A DNA stretch of 64,000 nucleotides from contig NZ_CP019304.1 in assembly GCF_001969265.1 (NCBI RefSeq), forward strand, positions 3,286,001 to 3,350,000, in the 5' to 3' direction. Numbering within the stretch: position 1 is the stretch's first letter; each line of letters starts with the position of its first letter. The notes below the pieces were generated by a model. It worked only from the letters and a program-made list of their open reading frames with translations. It was not told the origin of the DNA and did no database searches. Source of the DNA: Arthrobacter sp. QXT-31 (GTDB lineage Bacteria > Actinomycetota > Actinomycetes > Actinomycetales > Micrococcaceae). Below, in pieces: positions 1 to 8,301 of this stretch. The position numbers and the translations under genes are program-made.

Positions 1-150
1 GAGCAGAACCACATGGCCACCCGCACCGCTGTTCATGCCGCATCGTCCCACAAAATTCACTGCATTCCCATGCGCCCTTTCCCCTCGGGCTCTTGATTGA
101 ACTGGCCGCTCTTGTTGCACTTGAGTACGCACCAACTTCAGGAGACAGCC
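1..150. other. left edge, no supported gene
   Basis: No complete reading frame with a convincing start, ribosome site or family match is visible here. The three forward frames run into the edge without recognisable motifs. One forward frame near 85-125 gives a short hydrophobic run faintly like the tail of an ACR3 arsenite carrier, which would suit the arsC-trxB neighbours, but the residues before it do not fit. Confidence 0.3.
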
Positions 151-585
151 ATGACCGAGGATCCAGCGAAGAAGCCCACAGTCCTGTTCGTCTGCGTGCA
201 CAATGCCGGCCGGTCGCAGATGGCCGCCGGTTTCCTCACCAGCTTGTCCCGCGGGGCAATTGAGGTGCGTTCTGCCGGCTCGGAGCCCGCGTTCGAGGTG
301 AACCCGTCGGCCGTCGATGCCATGGCCGAGGTCGGCGTCGATATTTCCGCGGAGGTGCCGAAGGTCCTCACCACTGGAGCCCTCAAGGAGGCCGACGTCG
401 TGATCACCATGGGCTGCGGCGACGAGTGTCCGGTGTTCCCCGGCAAGCGCTACGAGGACTGGGAGCTCGCAGACCCCGCAGGTAAGGGCATTGAATCCGT
501 CCGCCCCATCCGCGACGAGATCCGGACCCGCGTGGAGGCGCTGGTCACCGAGCTGCTGCCCGGCCGCCACGCCGATGCCCAGTAG
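151..585 (+). CDS. arsC: arsenate reductase, low-molecular-weight phosphatase type
   Basis: This protein (144 aa) should reduce arsenate to arsenite in the cytoplasm. It has the low-molecular-weight tyrosine phosphatase fold: the P-loop CVHNAGRS places nucleophile Cys15 and Arg21 in a CX5R motif, Cys89 and Cys93 are available for the disulfide relay, and ADPAG near residue 108 carries the acidic Asp. The ATG at 151 is chosen over an upstream in-frame ATG at 97 because GGAGACA sits just before it and the protein then starts at the family-typical position. It lies 38 bp upstream of trxB in the same direction, so a thiol reductase is encoded with it. Whether thioredoxin or mycothiol/mycoredoxin is the true reductant cannot be read from sequence. 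An arsR or arsenite exporter is not visible; either may lie left of the window. Confidence 0.92.
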   Translation: MTEDPAKKPTVLFVCVHNAGRSQMAAGFLTSLSRGAIEVRSAGSEPAFEVNPSAVDAMAEVGVDISAEVPKVLTTGALKEADVVITMGCGDECPVFPGKRYEDWELADPAGKGIESVRPIRDEIRTRVEALVTELLPGRHADAQ

Positions 586-623
586 CAGTTTGCCTGAATG
601 AGTCCGAAGAGAAGGAGCCAGCC

Positions 624-1658
624 GTGACCAAGACCGCCAAGCCCGAGGATGCCGCCGCAGGGGACGCCAGTAGAGCGAAGGTCAGCGCCGAGCAGCTGAT
701 CATCATCGGCTCCGGGCCCGCCGGCTACACGGCCGCGATCTATGCCGCCCGGGCTGGCCTCAGGCCGCTGGTCCTGGCCGGTGCGGTCACGGCCGGCGGC
801 GCGCTGATGACCACCACCGAGGTGGAGAACTTCCCCGGTTTCCCGGAGGGCGTCCAGGGGCCGGAGCTGATGGACGGCCTGCAGCAGCAGGCGGAGAAGT
901 TCGGCGCGCAGGTGGTGTTCGACGACGCCACTTCCGTTCAGCTCAAAGGCCACCTCAAGCGTGTGGTCACCGGGGGCGGCGAGATGTACGAGGCGCCCGC
1001 CGTCATTCTGGCCACCGGTTCGGCGTACAAGGAATTGGGGCTGGCCGAGGAGAAGCAGTTCAGCGGCCACGGGGTCTCGTGGTGCGCCACCTGCGACGGG
1101 TTCTTCTTCCGCGACCACGACATCATCGTGGTGGGCGGCGGCGATTCCGCGATGGAGGAGGCCACCTTCCTGACCCGCTTCGGAAAGTCCGTGACCGTCG
1201 TCGTCCGCAAGGGCGAGCTGCGCGCCTCGCGGATCATGGCGCAGCGGGCCAAGGACAATCCGAAGATCACGTTCGCGTGGAATTCGGCCGTCACGGCGAT
1301 CCACGGCAACGGCAAGGTCAGCGGCGTCACCCTGACCGACACCCGGACGGGCGAAACCCGGCAGCAGCCCGCGACGGGGCTGTTCGTGGCGATCGGGCAT
1401 GTGCCCCGGACAGAGCTGGTGGCGGGCCAGGTGGAGCTCGATGCCGAGGGCTACATCAAGGTGGAGTCGCCCACCACGTGCACCAACCTGAGCGGCGTGT
1501 TCGCGTGCGGCGACGCCGTGGACCACCGCTACCGCCAGGCAATCACCGCCGCCGGCACCGGCTGCGCCGCCGCCCTGGACGCGGAACGCTACCTCGCCGC
1601 GTTGGAGGACGCCGACAGCATCGCCACAGCGCTGGTCGAGGAGCCCACGCACGCCTGA
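624..1658 (+). CDS. trxB: thioredoxin-disulfide reductase
   Basis: This NADPH- and FAD-dependent reductase (344 aa) regenerates reduced thioredoxin. An FAD-binding GSGPAG lies near residue 29, the redox pair Cys154/Cys157 is in WCATCDGFF, an NADPH-binding GGGDSAMEE follows, and the C-terminal FACGDA motif contacts FAD. The length is slightly above the usual 310-320 aa because of a polar N-terminal extension of about 20 residues. The start is GTG, with AAGGAG eight bases upstream. Its position directly behind arsC suggests it supports arsenate reduction. Many actinobacteria carry a second trxB beside trxA elsewhere, so this may be a dedicated paralogue; that part is inference. Confidence 0.93.
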   Translation: MTKTAKPEDAAAGDASRAKVSAEQLIIIGSGPAGYTAAIYAARAGLRPLVLAGAVTAGGALMTTTEVENFPGFPEGVQGPELMDGLQQQAEKFGAQVVFDDATSVQLKGHLKRVVTGGGEMYEAPAVILATGSAYKELGLAEEKQFSGHGVSWCATCDGFFFRDHDIIVVGGGDSAMEEATFLTRFGKSVTVVVRKGELRASRIMAQRAKDNPKITFAWNSAVTAIHGNGKVSGVTLTDTRTGETRQQPATGLFVAIGHVPRTELVAGQVELDAEGYIKVESPTTCTNLSGVFACGDAVDHRYRQAITAAGTGCAAALDAERYLAALEDADSIATALVEEPTHA

Positions 1659-1672
1659 GCTTCCCGAATTAA

Positions 1673-1737
1673 CCCAACTGACTCGCAGTAGTTGTCGTTT
1701 TGAAGGCTGAAAACGGCAACAACTGCGAGTCAGTTGG
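1673..1737. repeat. 65-bp intergenic palindrome
   Basis: Two arms of about 29 nt (starting CCCAACTGACTCGCAGT) are inverted around a short centre at about 1703-1709, with only two mismatches. It begins 15 bp after the trxB stop. The transcript would form a very long hairpin, so it may act as a terminator for trxB or be a dispersed palindromic element. The mismatches sit within long paired runs, which suggests selection for pairing. Confidence 0.75.
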
Positions 1738-2059
1738 GAATTTAAGGGACGGCGGCGGCTGGGGGGGTCGCCCTGGTCTCAGACAGGCGACACCGCCGCC
1801 GGCCCAGCCCCGGTGGTCGATTTAATTATCGTCCTCCGCCAGCCGTAAGAAAAGTGGGAGTGAGCGCTTGTATACCCCCAAAACGGGTGGTCTGGGGCGC
1901 GTGCGGCGTTGGGATCCGGTTTTCTCCAAGTCCGTTCCGCCAGTATGGGAAAGCCCCGGCGGGATCGCGTCTATCCCGTGCCGGGACAGTGCGGCCGGAT
2001 CCGTCAGCATTCCCCCCAGGCCCTGCGGATCCGGCTGCTGATAAAGGCAATTTCCGTAC
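1738..2059. other. gene-free stretch between trxB and adh
   Basis: Apart from the palindrome on its left and the hairpin on its right, this stretch shows a G/C-rich potential hairpin around 1750-1806 (GGCGGCGG pairing with CCGCCGCC). Small open frames in it have no ribosome site or recognisable motif. I see no gene. Confidence 0.4.
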
Positions 2060-2099
2060 GACGGCGGGCCGGCCCCCTTAGGTGACCGGCCCGCCGTCG
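2060..2099. terminator. probable terminator of the alcohol dehydrogenase gene
   Basis: The 14-nt arms CGACGGCGGGCCGG and CCGGCCCGCCGTCG are separated by 12 nt, just beyond the leftward adh stop. A strong T-run is lacking, so termination may be partly Rho-dependent. Confidence 0.6.
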
Positions 2100-2112
2100 G
2101 GCGCTTATTGCC

Positions 2113-3153
2113 TTAGAGCGTGGCGGTGTCGATCACGAAGCGGTAGCGCACGTCCGAGGCGAGGACGCGTTCGTAGGCTTCATTGATCTTGTCCGCCGGG
2201 ATGACCTCGATCTCTGCGCCGAGGCCGTGCTCGGCGCAGAAGTTGAGCATCTCCTGGGTTTCGCGGATGCCGCCGATCATGGAACCGGCGAAGGCGCGGC
2301 GTCCGCCGATGAGTGCGAACGCGTTGACCGGGAGCGGCTCGGCGGGGGCGCCGACGTTGACCAGCGTGCCGTCGAGGGACAGCAGCTGCAGGTAGGAGCT
2401 GATGTCGATCGAGGCGCTGACCGTGTTGATGATCAGGTCGAAGCTGCCGGCGAGGGCTTCGAACGTGCCGGGGTCGCTGGTGGCGTAGTAGTGGTCCGCG
2501 CCGAGGCGGAGGCCGTCCTCCTGCTTCTTGAGCGACTGGGACAGCACGGTCACCTCGGCGCCCATGGCGTGGGCGAGCTTGACGGCCATGTGGCCGAGTC
2601 CGCCGAGGCCGACGACGGCGACCTTCTTGCCCGGGCCGGCGCCCCAGTGGCGCAGCGGGGAGTACGTGGTGATGCCCGCGCATAGCAGGGGAGCGGCGAC
2701 GTCGAGTTCGATGCCGTCCGGGATGGTGACGACGAAGTCCTCGACCACCACCACGTGCGTGGAGTAGCCGCCCTGCGTGATGGTGCCGTCGCGGTCAACG
2801 GCGCCGTAGGTGCCGACGTTGCCCTTGAGGCAGTACTGCTCCTCGCCGGCCAGGCAGTTGGCGCACTCCTTGCAGGAGTTGACCATGCAGCCGACGCCGA
2901 CCCGGTCGCCGACCTTGTGGCGGGTCACCTCGGAACCCACCTCGGTGACGATGCCGGCGATCTCGTGGCCGGGGGCAAGCGGGTACTGCTGCGGGCCCCA
3001 GTCGCCGCGGACGGTGTGGATGTCGGAGTGGCAGATGCCGGCGTACTTGATTTCGATGAGGACGTCGCGCGGGCCGACGTCGCGGCGTTCAATGGTGGTG
3101 GGGATGAGATCCTCGGTAGCGGACGGCGCGGCGTAAGCGTTGACGGTAGGCAT
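2113..3153 (-). CDS. zinc-dependent NAD(P) alcohol dehydrogenase (cinnamyl-alcohol dehydrogenase-like)
   Basis: This medium-chain dehydrogenase (346 aa) interconverts alcohols and aldehydes. Catalytic zinc ligands are Cys41 (GICHSD), His63-Glu64 (GHE) and a Cys in LLCAGITTY. The structural zinc lobe is Cys94, Cys97, Cys100 and Cys108. A Rossmann motif GLGGLGH sits in the coenzyme domain. The GCMVNSC signature and length match the CAD/YahK/AdhC group, which usually prefers NADPH and aldehyde reduction. The ATG is preceded by AGGAGAACC. It appears monocistronic, divergent from the reductase gene at 3446 across 292 bp in which I found no other gene. The physiological substrate is unknown. Confidence 0.9.
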   Translation of the reverse strand: MPTVNAYAAPSATEDLIPTTIERRDVGPRDVLIEIKYAGICHSDIHTVRGDWGPQQYPLAPGHEIAGIVTEVGSEVTRHKVGDRVGVGCMVNSCKECANCLAGEEQYCLKGNVGTYGAVDRDGTITQGGYSTHVVVVEDFVVTIPDGIELDVAAPLLCAGITTYSPLRHWGAGPGKKVAVVGLGGLGHMAVKLAHAMGAEVTVLSQSLKKQEDGLRLGADHYYATSDPGTFEALAGSFDLIINTVSASIDISSYLQLLSLDGTLVNVGAPAEPLPVNAFALIGGRRAFAGSMIGGIRETQEMLNFCAEHGLGAEIEVIPADKINEAYERVLASDVRYRFVIDTATL

Positions 3154-3445
3154 GGTTCTCCTGTGTATCGGTGCGGGTGGAACGGGCCGCAGGTGAAAAC
3201 TTCACCCACTCGCGGTGGCGAGAGGCAGGCCCTGCCGTAAGGGGTAACTACAGGACCCCCGAATCTCTTCCCGCCCTGCCGCGGGAATTTCCGGCCGGCT
3301 CATGGCCGGGACCCGTTCACATCTTCACCGTAGGGCCTCTCTTAACAGCCGAGGGAGTCCCTGCCAATACCACCCAAACGAGGGATGCCGGCTTTACTGT
3401 TGATCAGGCAGTCTGATACGCGGCAAGCGCGGAACGGAGCACAGA

Positions 3446-4177
3446 TTGGCGAGAATTTTCATCACCGGTTCTGCCGGCGGGCTCGGGCTGAACGCCGCCT
3501 CGGCACTGATTCGGCAGGGCCATGACGTGGTGCTGCATGCCAGGAATGAGTCCCGGCTCGCGGACGCCGGCGAGGTGCGGGAGCAGGCCGCGGGGACCGT
3601 CGTCGGGAATCTGGCCGACCCCAATGAGACGGTGCAGGTGGCAGAACAGGCCGCCAGATACGGCCCGTTCGATGCCGTCATCCATAACGCGGGCGTGTAC
3701 AGCGGCCACGAGATCTTTACGGTGAACACTGTGGCGCCGTACGTCCTGACTGCGCTCATGTCCCGGCCGCGCCGCCTCATCTACATCAGCAGCGGCATGC
3801 ACCGGTACGGCACGCCGGACCTCCGCGGAATCGACTGGACGAATGCTGCGACGAGGCCTGCGGCCTACTCCGACAGCAAGCTGTATGTCACGGCGCTTGC
3901 AGCGGCGTTGGCCGACCGCTGGCCGGAAACTGAAGTCAATGCAGTGGATCCGGGCTGGGTGCCCACCCGCATGGGCGGACCTGCCGCACCTGATGACCTG
4001 GAGCTGGGGCATGTCACGCAGGTGTGGCTCGCCACGCGCTCGGGTGGGGACCACGGGTCCGGAGGATATTGGTTCCATCACCAGCGCCGGGAGCCCCATC
4101 CCGCCGTAAAAGACGCAGCGTTCCAGGCGCAACTGCTCGGGGCGTTGGAGAGCCACACGGGCATCGCGCTGCGGTAG
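3446..4177 (+). CDS. short-chain dehydrogenase/reductase
   Basis: This 243-aa SDR-fold enzyme begins with the cofactor motif ITGSAGGLG and carries an NAG signature (VIHNAGVYS). A Ser in YISSG and YSDSK (YxxxK) complete the catalytic set. After the YxxxK the motif DPGWVPTRMGG is typical of SDRs that resemble the C-terminal half of light-dependent protochlorophyllide-reductase-like and retinol-dehydrogenase-like members. The TTG start at 3446 is supported by GGAACGGAG upstream and by the cofactor motif lying directly at the N-terminus. It stands alone, and its substrate cannot be inferred. Confidence 0.85.
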   Translation: MARIFITGSAGGLGLNAASALIRQGHDVVLHARNESRLADAGEVREQAAGTVVGNLADPNETVQVAEQAARYGPFDAVIHNAGVYSGHEIFTVNTVAPYVLTALMSRPRRLIYISSGMHRYGTPDLRGIDWTNAATRPAAYSDSKLYVTALAAALADRWPETEVNAVDPGWVPTRMGGPAAPDDLELGHVTQVWLATRSGGDHGSGGYWFHHQRREPHPAVKDAAFQAQLLGALESHTGIALR

Positions 4178-4245
4178 TGAAGGCACCGGGTCCGGGGAGG
4201 GCCCGCCGTTCCCGGTGCCATGCCGGGTTTCGCGCGGCATACGAG

Positions 4246-4274
4246 TGTCCGGCAAGAAAAATTCTTGCCGGACA
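4246..4274. repeat. perfect short palindrome
   Basis: TGTCCGGCAAGAA and its exact inverse complement flank a 3-nt AAA loop. It lies in the convergent gap between the reductase gene and the small leftward gene at 4357. It could act as a bidirectional terminator, although no T-run follows on either side. Confidence 0.6.
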
Positions 4275-4356
4275 ACCTTGGGAAAACCTTTGGGGCGCGG
4301 CAGTGGAACGGCCTTAAGGGGCCACCGCGTGAGAACCGGGGGCCGGCGCGTAAATG

Positions 4357-4575
4357 TCAGGTGACCTCGGGTGCCAATTCGTTGCGGAGCCGGGCCTTCG
4401 CGCCCTTTTCCACCAGGGTGGGGATGAACGCTCTGATCCGGCCGGAGTCAAGGGCGTCATACTCTTCGGACACTATCCCCGCGATACGTCCACGGTCGGC
4501 ATCCGGGAAGCGCCCGGCCAGCCGTTCAACGACCTGGTTGATGGTCGACTGTTTCTCTTCATCAGTGCCGTTCAT
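4357..4575 (-). CDS. small three-helix-bundle-type protein
   Basis: This small cytoplasmic protein (72 aa) is predicted to be almost entirely helical and starts MNGTDEEKQSTINQV. Its pattern (VVERLAGRFP, IAGIVSEEYDAL, RIRAFIPTLVEKGA) matches short actinobacterial proteins annotated as three-helix bundle dimerisation domain proteins; the assignment is from memory of the pattern. The in-frame region upstream of 4575 is low complexity and non-helical, so I take the internal ATG as the start, although its ribosome site (TAAGG) is weak. Function is unknown. Confidence 0.65.
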   Translation of the reverse strand: MNGTDEEKQSTINQVVERLAGRFPDADRGRIAGIVSEEYDALDSGRIRAFIPTLVEKGAKARLRNELAPEVT

Positions 4576-4769
4576 CGCCTTAGTGTCAGGCACGGGAACG
4601 GAACCGTCAATGGACAGCCCGGGAGCCCGCCAACCTTTCACGTCTGGACAGCAACGGTCAGCATACTTAGCGTTAACGCGTGACCGTTGATGCGTCTGGT
4701 GCGCAATCGAAGGCACCGGCACCACCGGCGCGGCCCAAGAGCCTATCCACTCAATGAGGAGAGAGCGCC

Positions 4770-5186
4770 ATGACCACAGCACGCGAAATCATGACCGGCG
4801 GCGTTGAATGCATCGGTGCAAACGAAACGCTGGAAGCAGCCGCGCGGAAGATGAAGGAACTGGACGTAGGTGCCCTGCCAATCTGCGGGGAGGACAACAA
4901 GCTGAAAGGCATGCTCACCGACCGCGACATCGTCATCAAGTGCTTCGCGGAAGGCGGCGACCCCCGCACGGCCAAGGCCGGCGATTTCGGCCAAGGCAAG
5001 CCGGTGACCATCGGTGCCGACGATTCCATCGAGGAAGCGATCAGGACCATGGAAGAACACCAGGTCCGCCGGCTGCCGGTTATCGACGGCCACGACCTGA
5101 TCGGCATCCTCACCCAGGCGGACATCGCCCGGAACTACCCGGAGGACCGCGTCGGCGAACTTGTGGAGCTCATCTCCTTCTACTGA
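4770..5186 (+). CDS. CBS-domain pair protein (Hrp1-like)
   Basis: This 138-aa protein consists of two CBS motifs, residues about 5-62 and 72-130, forming one Bateman module. Typical residues are seen: DVGALPICG and GMLTDRDIV in the first repeat, QVRRLPVID and GILTQADIA in the second. Stand-alone Bateman proteins of this size resemble mycobacterial hypoxic-response protein 1, and bind adenine nucleotides or act as energy sensors in other families. The ligand here is not known. A strong GAGGAGAG precedes the ATG. It is monocistronic and followed by a very large palindrome. Confidence 0.85.
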   Translation: MTTAREIMTGGVECIGANETLEAAARKMKELDVGALPICGEDNKLKGMLTDRDIVIKCFAEGGDPRTAKAGDFGQGKPVTIGADDSIEEAIRTMEEHQVRRLPVIDGHDLIGILTQADIARNYPEDRVGELVELISFY

Positions 5187-5197
5187 GAGCCCAGGGA

Positions 5198-5261
5198 GCG
5201 CGAACGGACACTTGTGGCCCCATTTCCGCACGGAAACGGGGCCACAACTGTACGTTCGCGC
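5198..5261. repeat. 64-bp intergenic palindrome
   Basis: Two 31-nt arms (5198-5228 and 5231-5261, starting GCGCGAACG) pair at 28 of 31 positions around a 2-nt CA centre. It starts 11 bp after the CBS gene stop. It resembles the palindrome at 1673 in architecture but not in sequence, so the two look like members of a class of very long intergenic hairpins. Confidence 0.75.
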
Positions 5262-5386
5262 CGGGGGCGGGCCGGGAAAAAATTCACAAGTCGAGGCACT
5301 TTTGAGGAATTTCGCGGAGGCTTCGAACGTTCCTTGGATAACGCCGCAGGCGTACAGCGCCGGGGCGCAAGGGAGAGGACGAGGCG

Positions 5387-6277
5387 ATGAAAAACATCGG
5401 CCACTTTGGACCCCGAAACTCCGCTGCGGACGCAACGGCTTCACACCCTTGGAGCCGCTATGTGGCAATGGGAGATTCGTTTACCGAGGGTGTCGGCGAC
5501 CCCGAGGAACGCTGCGCCGGAGGGCTCCGGGGCTGGGCGGACCGCGTGGCAGAGGAGCTCAGCGCAGAGCGGAAAGACTTTGCCTACGCCAACCTGGCCA
5601 TTCGCGGCCTGCTTCTGGGACAGATTCTTGATCAGCAGACGGAGCCAGCGCTGGAGCTGAAGCCGGACCTGATCACGCTGTCGGCCGGCGGGAACGACAT
5701 GGTGTTCCACCGGACCGATCCGGACAAGCTGGCCGCCAAACTCGAGGCCGGCGTGGAACGGCTCAGTGCAACCGGCGCCACGATCATGCTGTTCGCCGGC
5801 CCGGACTGGCGGCACACGCCGTTCCTGGGACGGAGCCGTTCCAGGGTGGCAATCTTCAACGAGAACATCCGGATCGTGGCCGCCGCGCACGACTGCCTGC
5901 TGGTGGACCTCTGGACCCTGCGGCAACTCAGGGATCCGCGGATGTGGGACCCGGACCGGCTGCACTTCTCGCCGCTGGGCCACCACACCATCGCCATGCA
6001 GGTGCTGGACACCCTCCAGGTGCAGCACTCGCTGCAGCCGCTGGTGCCGAAGGCCCTGCCCAACAGCAACTGGCGCGACGCCCGGGCGGGGGATCTGGCG
6101 TGGGCACGGAACTACTTCCTGCCGTGGGCATGGCAGCGGATTGCCCTGCAGCGCCTCGCCCTCCCGGGCGTCGAGCACCCGGCGCCTGCGCCCCTGCTGC
6201 CGAAGCGCCCGGTCTTTGCGCCGGTTTATGCGGTGCGCACCGTGGCGGCAAAGGTGGCCTCGGAGTTCCTGGCGTAA
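5387..6277 (+). CDS. SGNH/GDSL-type esterase
   Basis: This 296-aa hydrolase of the SGNH fold has block I YVAMGDSFTEG (nucleophile Ser), block III SAGGNDM and block V DRLHFSPLGH (catalytic Asp and His). No signal peptide is visible, so it is probably cytoplasmic, unlike the secreted SGNH protein at 55977. It carries a C-terminal extension of about 80 residues beyond the hydrolase core (RDARAGDLAWARNYFLPWAW) that recurs in actinobacterial members. The ATG is preceded by GGGAGAGGACGAGG. It is a single gene closed by the hairpin at 6314. Its substrate, probably an ester or acetyl group, is unknown. Confidence 0.85.
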   Translation: MKNIGHFGPRNSAADATASHPWSRYVAMGDSFTEGVGDPEERCAGGLRGWADRVAEELSAERKDFAYANLAIRGLLLGQILDQQTEPALELKPDLITLSAGGNDMVFHRTDPDKLAAKLEAGVERLSATGATIMLFAGPDWRHTPFLGRSRSRVAIFNENIRIVAAAHDCLLVDLWTLRQLRDPRMWDPDRLHFSPLGHHTIAMQVLDTLQVQHSLQPLVPKALPNSNWRDARAGDLAWARNYFLPWAWQRIALQRLALPGVEHPAPAPLLPKRPVFAPVYAVRTVAAKVASEFLA

Positions 6278-6313
6278 GGGCCGGAAGCCGGGCGCTGCTG
6301 TAAAGGTGAACGG

Positions 6314-6341
6314 TCGACGGCGGGCGGGCACCCGCCGTCGA
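6314..6341. terminator. hairpin after the SGNH gene
   Basis: TCGACGGCGGG and CCCGCCGTCGA pair across a 6-nt loop in the convergent gap between the esterase and the leftward protease gene, so it could serve both. Confidence 0.6.
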
Positions 6342-6413
6342 ACGCGTCCGACGGCGGGTGGTGAAGTTTGTCCCCTGAACGGGGCGGGTCCGCGCGGTTC
6401 TGCCCGGGAAGGG

Positions 6414-7352
6414 TCAGCCGGCGGCGGGGGCGAAGGCGATCTGGGCGAACTCGCTTCCGGTGGTGGCCGCGATCCAGTCGATCACGTCCTGCCGGTCCGT
6501 GCGGTAGGAGAAGTTCGTTCCGTTGCAGTACCGGTTGTGGGTGAACGACGTGATGCCGGTGATGGTGTTGGACTCGGCGGTGCCGTAGAACAGCGGGCCG
6601 CCGGAGTCAGCGGTGCAGGTGCCGCCGAGGCCGTTGCCGTTGCCGTTGGTCTGGATGTTGTAGCCGTCGGTGCTGGCACTGGTCAGGTTGGTCAGCCGGG
6701 ACTGCGCCATGAGCCGTTCCCGGAAGGAGGTCTCGCCGCCCGGACCGGCCGCGGAAATGCCGTAGCCGCTGGAAGTGAAGGTTGTGTCCTGCTGCCCGCG
6801 CTTGGTGGCCAGCGCGTCCAGGGTCCCCGGTGCGGCGAGCCGGGCGTACTCGTCGAGCACGATCGGCTGGTCCAGGATCACCAGGCCGGCGTCCTTGGTT
6901 TCGGGGACCGCGGCCATGCTGGTGTAGCCGTAGTTGTACATTTCCGAGGAGGTGGCGCACTGGGTTCCCAGCGTTCCCTCCGCGCAGCTGCCCGGATAGC
7001 CGGTGTCCGGATCAGTCCCGGTTTCCGGGCTCCAGTCCACGCCGGCATCCTGCTGGAAGTACACCCGGGCCGAGGACGCACCGGCGGTGCAGTGCCCGGC
7101 TGTGAGGAGCACCGTGGGCGTGAGCAGGGAGCCTGAGCACCGGTGGTGGAACCCGCCGCCGGGGCCGTAGAACACAATGAGGCCAACGAACGGATGCTCG
7201 TTGTCCTTGACGTAGTCACCGGTGACCGCACCGGCCGGACCCGCTGTTGTCACGGCCAGCATTGCGGCAACGGCCAGCGCACCGCTTCCGGCGCGCAGTT
7301 TCTTCAAACAGCGCAGTTTCTTCGGCACGCGAAGATTCTTCAAAAAGCGCAT
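6414..7352 (-). CDS. secreted trypsin-like serine protease
   Basis: The protein (312 aa from the chosen start) has a basic N-terminus, a hydrophobic stretch and a TAGPAGA-type cleavage region, so it should be exported by Sec. The S1 catalytic triad is visible: His in LLTAGHC, Asp in TKDAGLVIL and Ser in TADSGGPLF. Pairs of cysteines around these motifs suggest disulfides. The ATG at 7352 (MRFLKNL) is chosen over an in-frame ATG at 7403 because it places the charged region directly before the hydrophobic core. The C-terminus is an Ala/Pro-rich tail without a sortase motif. It is divergent from the exported protein at 7578. Confidence 0.88.
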   Translation of the reverse strand: MRFLKNLRVPKKLRCLKKLRAGSGALAVAAMLAVTTAGPAGAVTGDYVKDNEHPFVGLIVFYGPGGGFHHRCSGSLLTPTVLLTAGHCTAGASSARVYFQQDAGVDWSPETGTDPDTGYPGSCAEGTLGTQCATSSEMYNYGYTSMAAVPETKDAGLVILDQPIVLDEYARLAAPGTLDALATKRGQQDTTFTSSGYGISAAGPGGETSFRERLMAQSRLTNLTSASTDGYNIQTNGNGNGLGGTCTADSGGPLFYGTAESNTITGITSFTHNRYCNGTNFSYRTDRQDVIDWIAATTGSEFAQIAFAPAAG

Positions 7353-7531
7353 ACAAGCCCCAGCTTCCTGTTGCACGGGTGTCCGCAGCGCGCATCGGTG
7401 CACGCGGCAGGTGCCAAATTGGAGTCACCACCCGAACGGGGCGGTGACTCAAGATACCACTCATCAGCAGGCTGTTTTTCTTGACTGATTCTTGACCTTT
7501 TGCGGCATAGATACCTGAGTTTGCCCCTGCA

Positions 7532-7549
7532 ATGTTCTTCCCAGAACAT
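7532..7549. promoter_or_regulatory. palindrome upstream of the SipW-type exported protein
   Basis: ATGTTCT and AGAACAT flank 4 nt, about 30 bp before the ATG at 7578. It could be an operator or a 5' leader hairpin, and no regulator is identified. Confidence 0.4.
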
Positions 7550-7577
7550 CTGCTCACAAGATTTGAAGGGTCTCATC

Positions 7578-8105
7578 ATGAAGAACAGCGCACTGATCAA
7601 GGGAACCGCCGCCATTACCGTTGGTGCGGCGCTTCTGCTGGGCGGCGGCGGAACCCTGGCCTCCTGGAACGCCTCCGATACCGGCGCCCCGGGCACCATC
7701 GTCGCCGGTGACCTGAACGTCGCCGCAGCCGCCGGCGTCTGGAAGGACCGGGCCAACAACACGATCAACATCAACACCTACAAGGTTGTCCCCGGCGACA
7801 AGCTCACCTACACCCAGAACCTGACCGTCACCCTGACCGGTGACAAGATGGCAGCCACCATCACCGCCGCCGGCACCGGCGCGGAGAACGGCTTCACTCC
7901 CGCGAATGTTGTTGTCACCGCCCCTGCCCTGACCATCGGCAGCACTCCCGTGAGTAACCCGCTGAAGACCTCCGCGACGGTCACCGCCACCATCACGTTC
8001 GAGTTCCTGTCCTCCACCACGGGCCGCTCCGACGTCGGCAAGTCCTACAACTTCGGCAGCGTCGGCTTCAACCTGAACCAGGTCACCCAGACGGGCCTGT
8101 CCTAG
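7578..8105 (+). CDS. exported protein with alternate (SipW-type) signal peptide
   Basis: This 175-aa protein opens with MKNSALIKG followed by a hydrophobic core ending GGGGTLASWNAS. That arrangement, a Gly-rich core then a W-N motif, is the alternate signal peptide seen in TasA/camelysin-like exported proteins processed by SipW-type signal peptidases. The mature part is Thr/Ala/Val-rich and beta-strand-like (YTQNLTVTLTG, TATITFEFLSS), as expected for an immunoglobulin-like or fibre-forming protein. GAAGGG lies 10 bp before the ATG. No SipW-type peptidase or partner gene is adjacent, so it would have to be processed from elsewhere. The role is unknown. Confidence 0.8.
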   Translation: MKNSALIKGTAAITVGAALLLGGGGTLASWNASDTGAPGTIVAGDLNVAAAAGVWKDRANNTININTYKVVPGDKLTYTQNLTVTLTGDKMAATITAAGTGAENGFTPANVVVTAPALTIGSTPVSNPLKTSATVTATITFEFLSSTTGRSDVGKSYNFGSVGFNLNQVTQTGLS

Positions 8106-8150
8106 CTTTACCTGGCACCTTCCGGGCGCCGTACAGGGCGGCCGGAAGCG

Positions 8151-8196
8151 GACGACGGCGGCCGGTCACCTTCCCCCAGGGTGGCCGGCCGTCGTC
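8151..8196. terminator. terminator hairpin after the exported protein
   Basis: A GACGACGGC-initiated arm pairs with GGCCGTCGTC across a C-rich loop about 45 bp after the stop at 8105. The T-run is poor. Confidence 0.6.
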
Positions 8197-8215
8197 GTAC
8201 GCCGCCCAACGTTTA

Positions 8216-8280
8216 GGAGTTTTTGTTCAGATAATGGGGGATAAACGCCCCCGAAGTCGTGACAGCTGGACAAAAACTCC
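8216..8280. repeat. interrupted 65-bp palindrome
   Basis: Outer arms GGAGTTTTTGT (8216-8226) and ACAAAAACTCC (8270-8280) and inner arms GGGGG (8236-8240) and CCCCC (8248-8252) are inverted with an unpaired bulge between. It lies in the convergent gap before the XRE gene. Part of the left half (CAGATAATGGG) recurs at about 10661 after the fusion gene. Confidence 0.6.
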
Positions 8281-8301
8281 AAGCACCACAGAGGTTTCCA
8301 G

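Noticed and set aside
1..130. Tail of an ACR3 arsenite carrier
   Set aside because: Only a short hydrophobic stretch resembles it and the preceding residues do not align, so no call is made.
450..1652. 400-codon minus-strand frame over trxB
   Set aside because: Shadow of trxB; the plus strand has CATC and FAD motifs.
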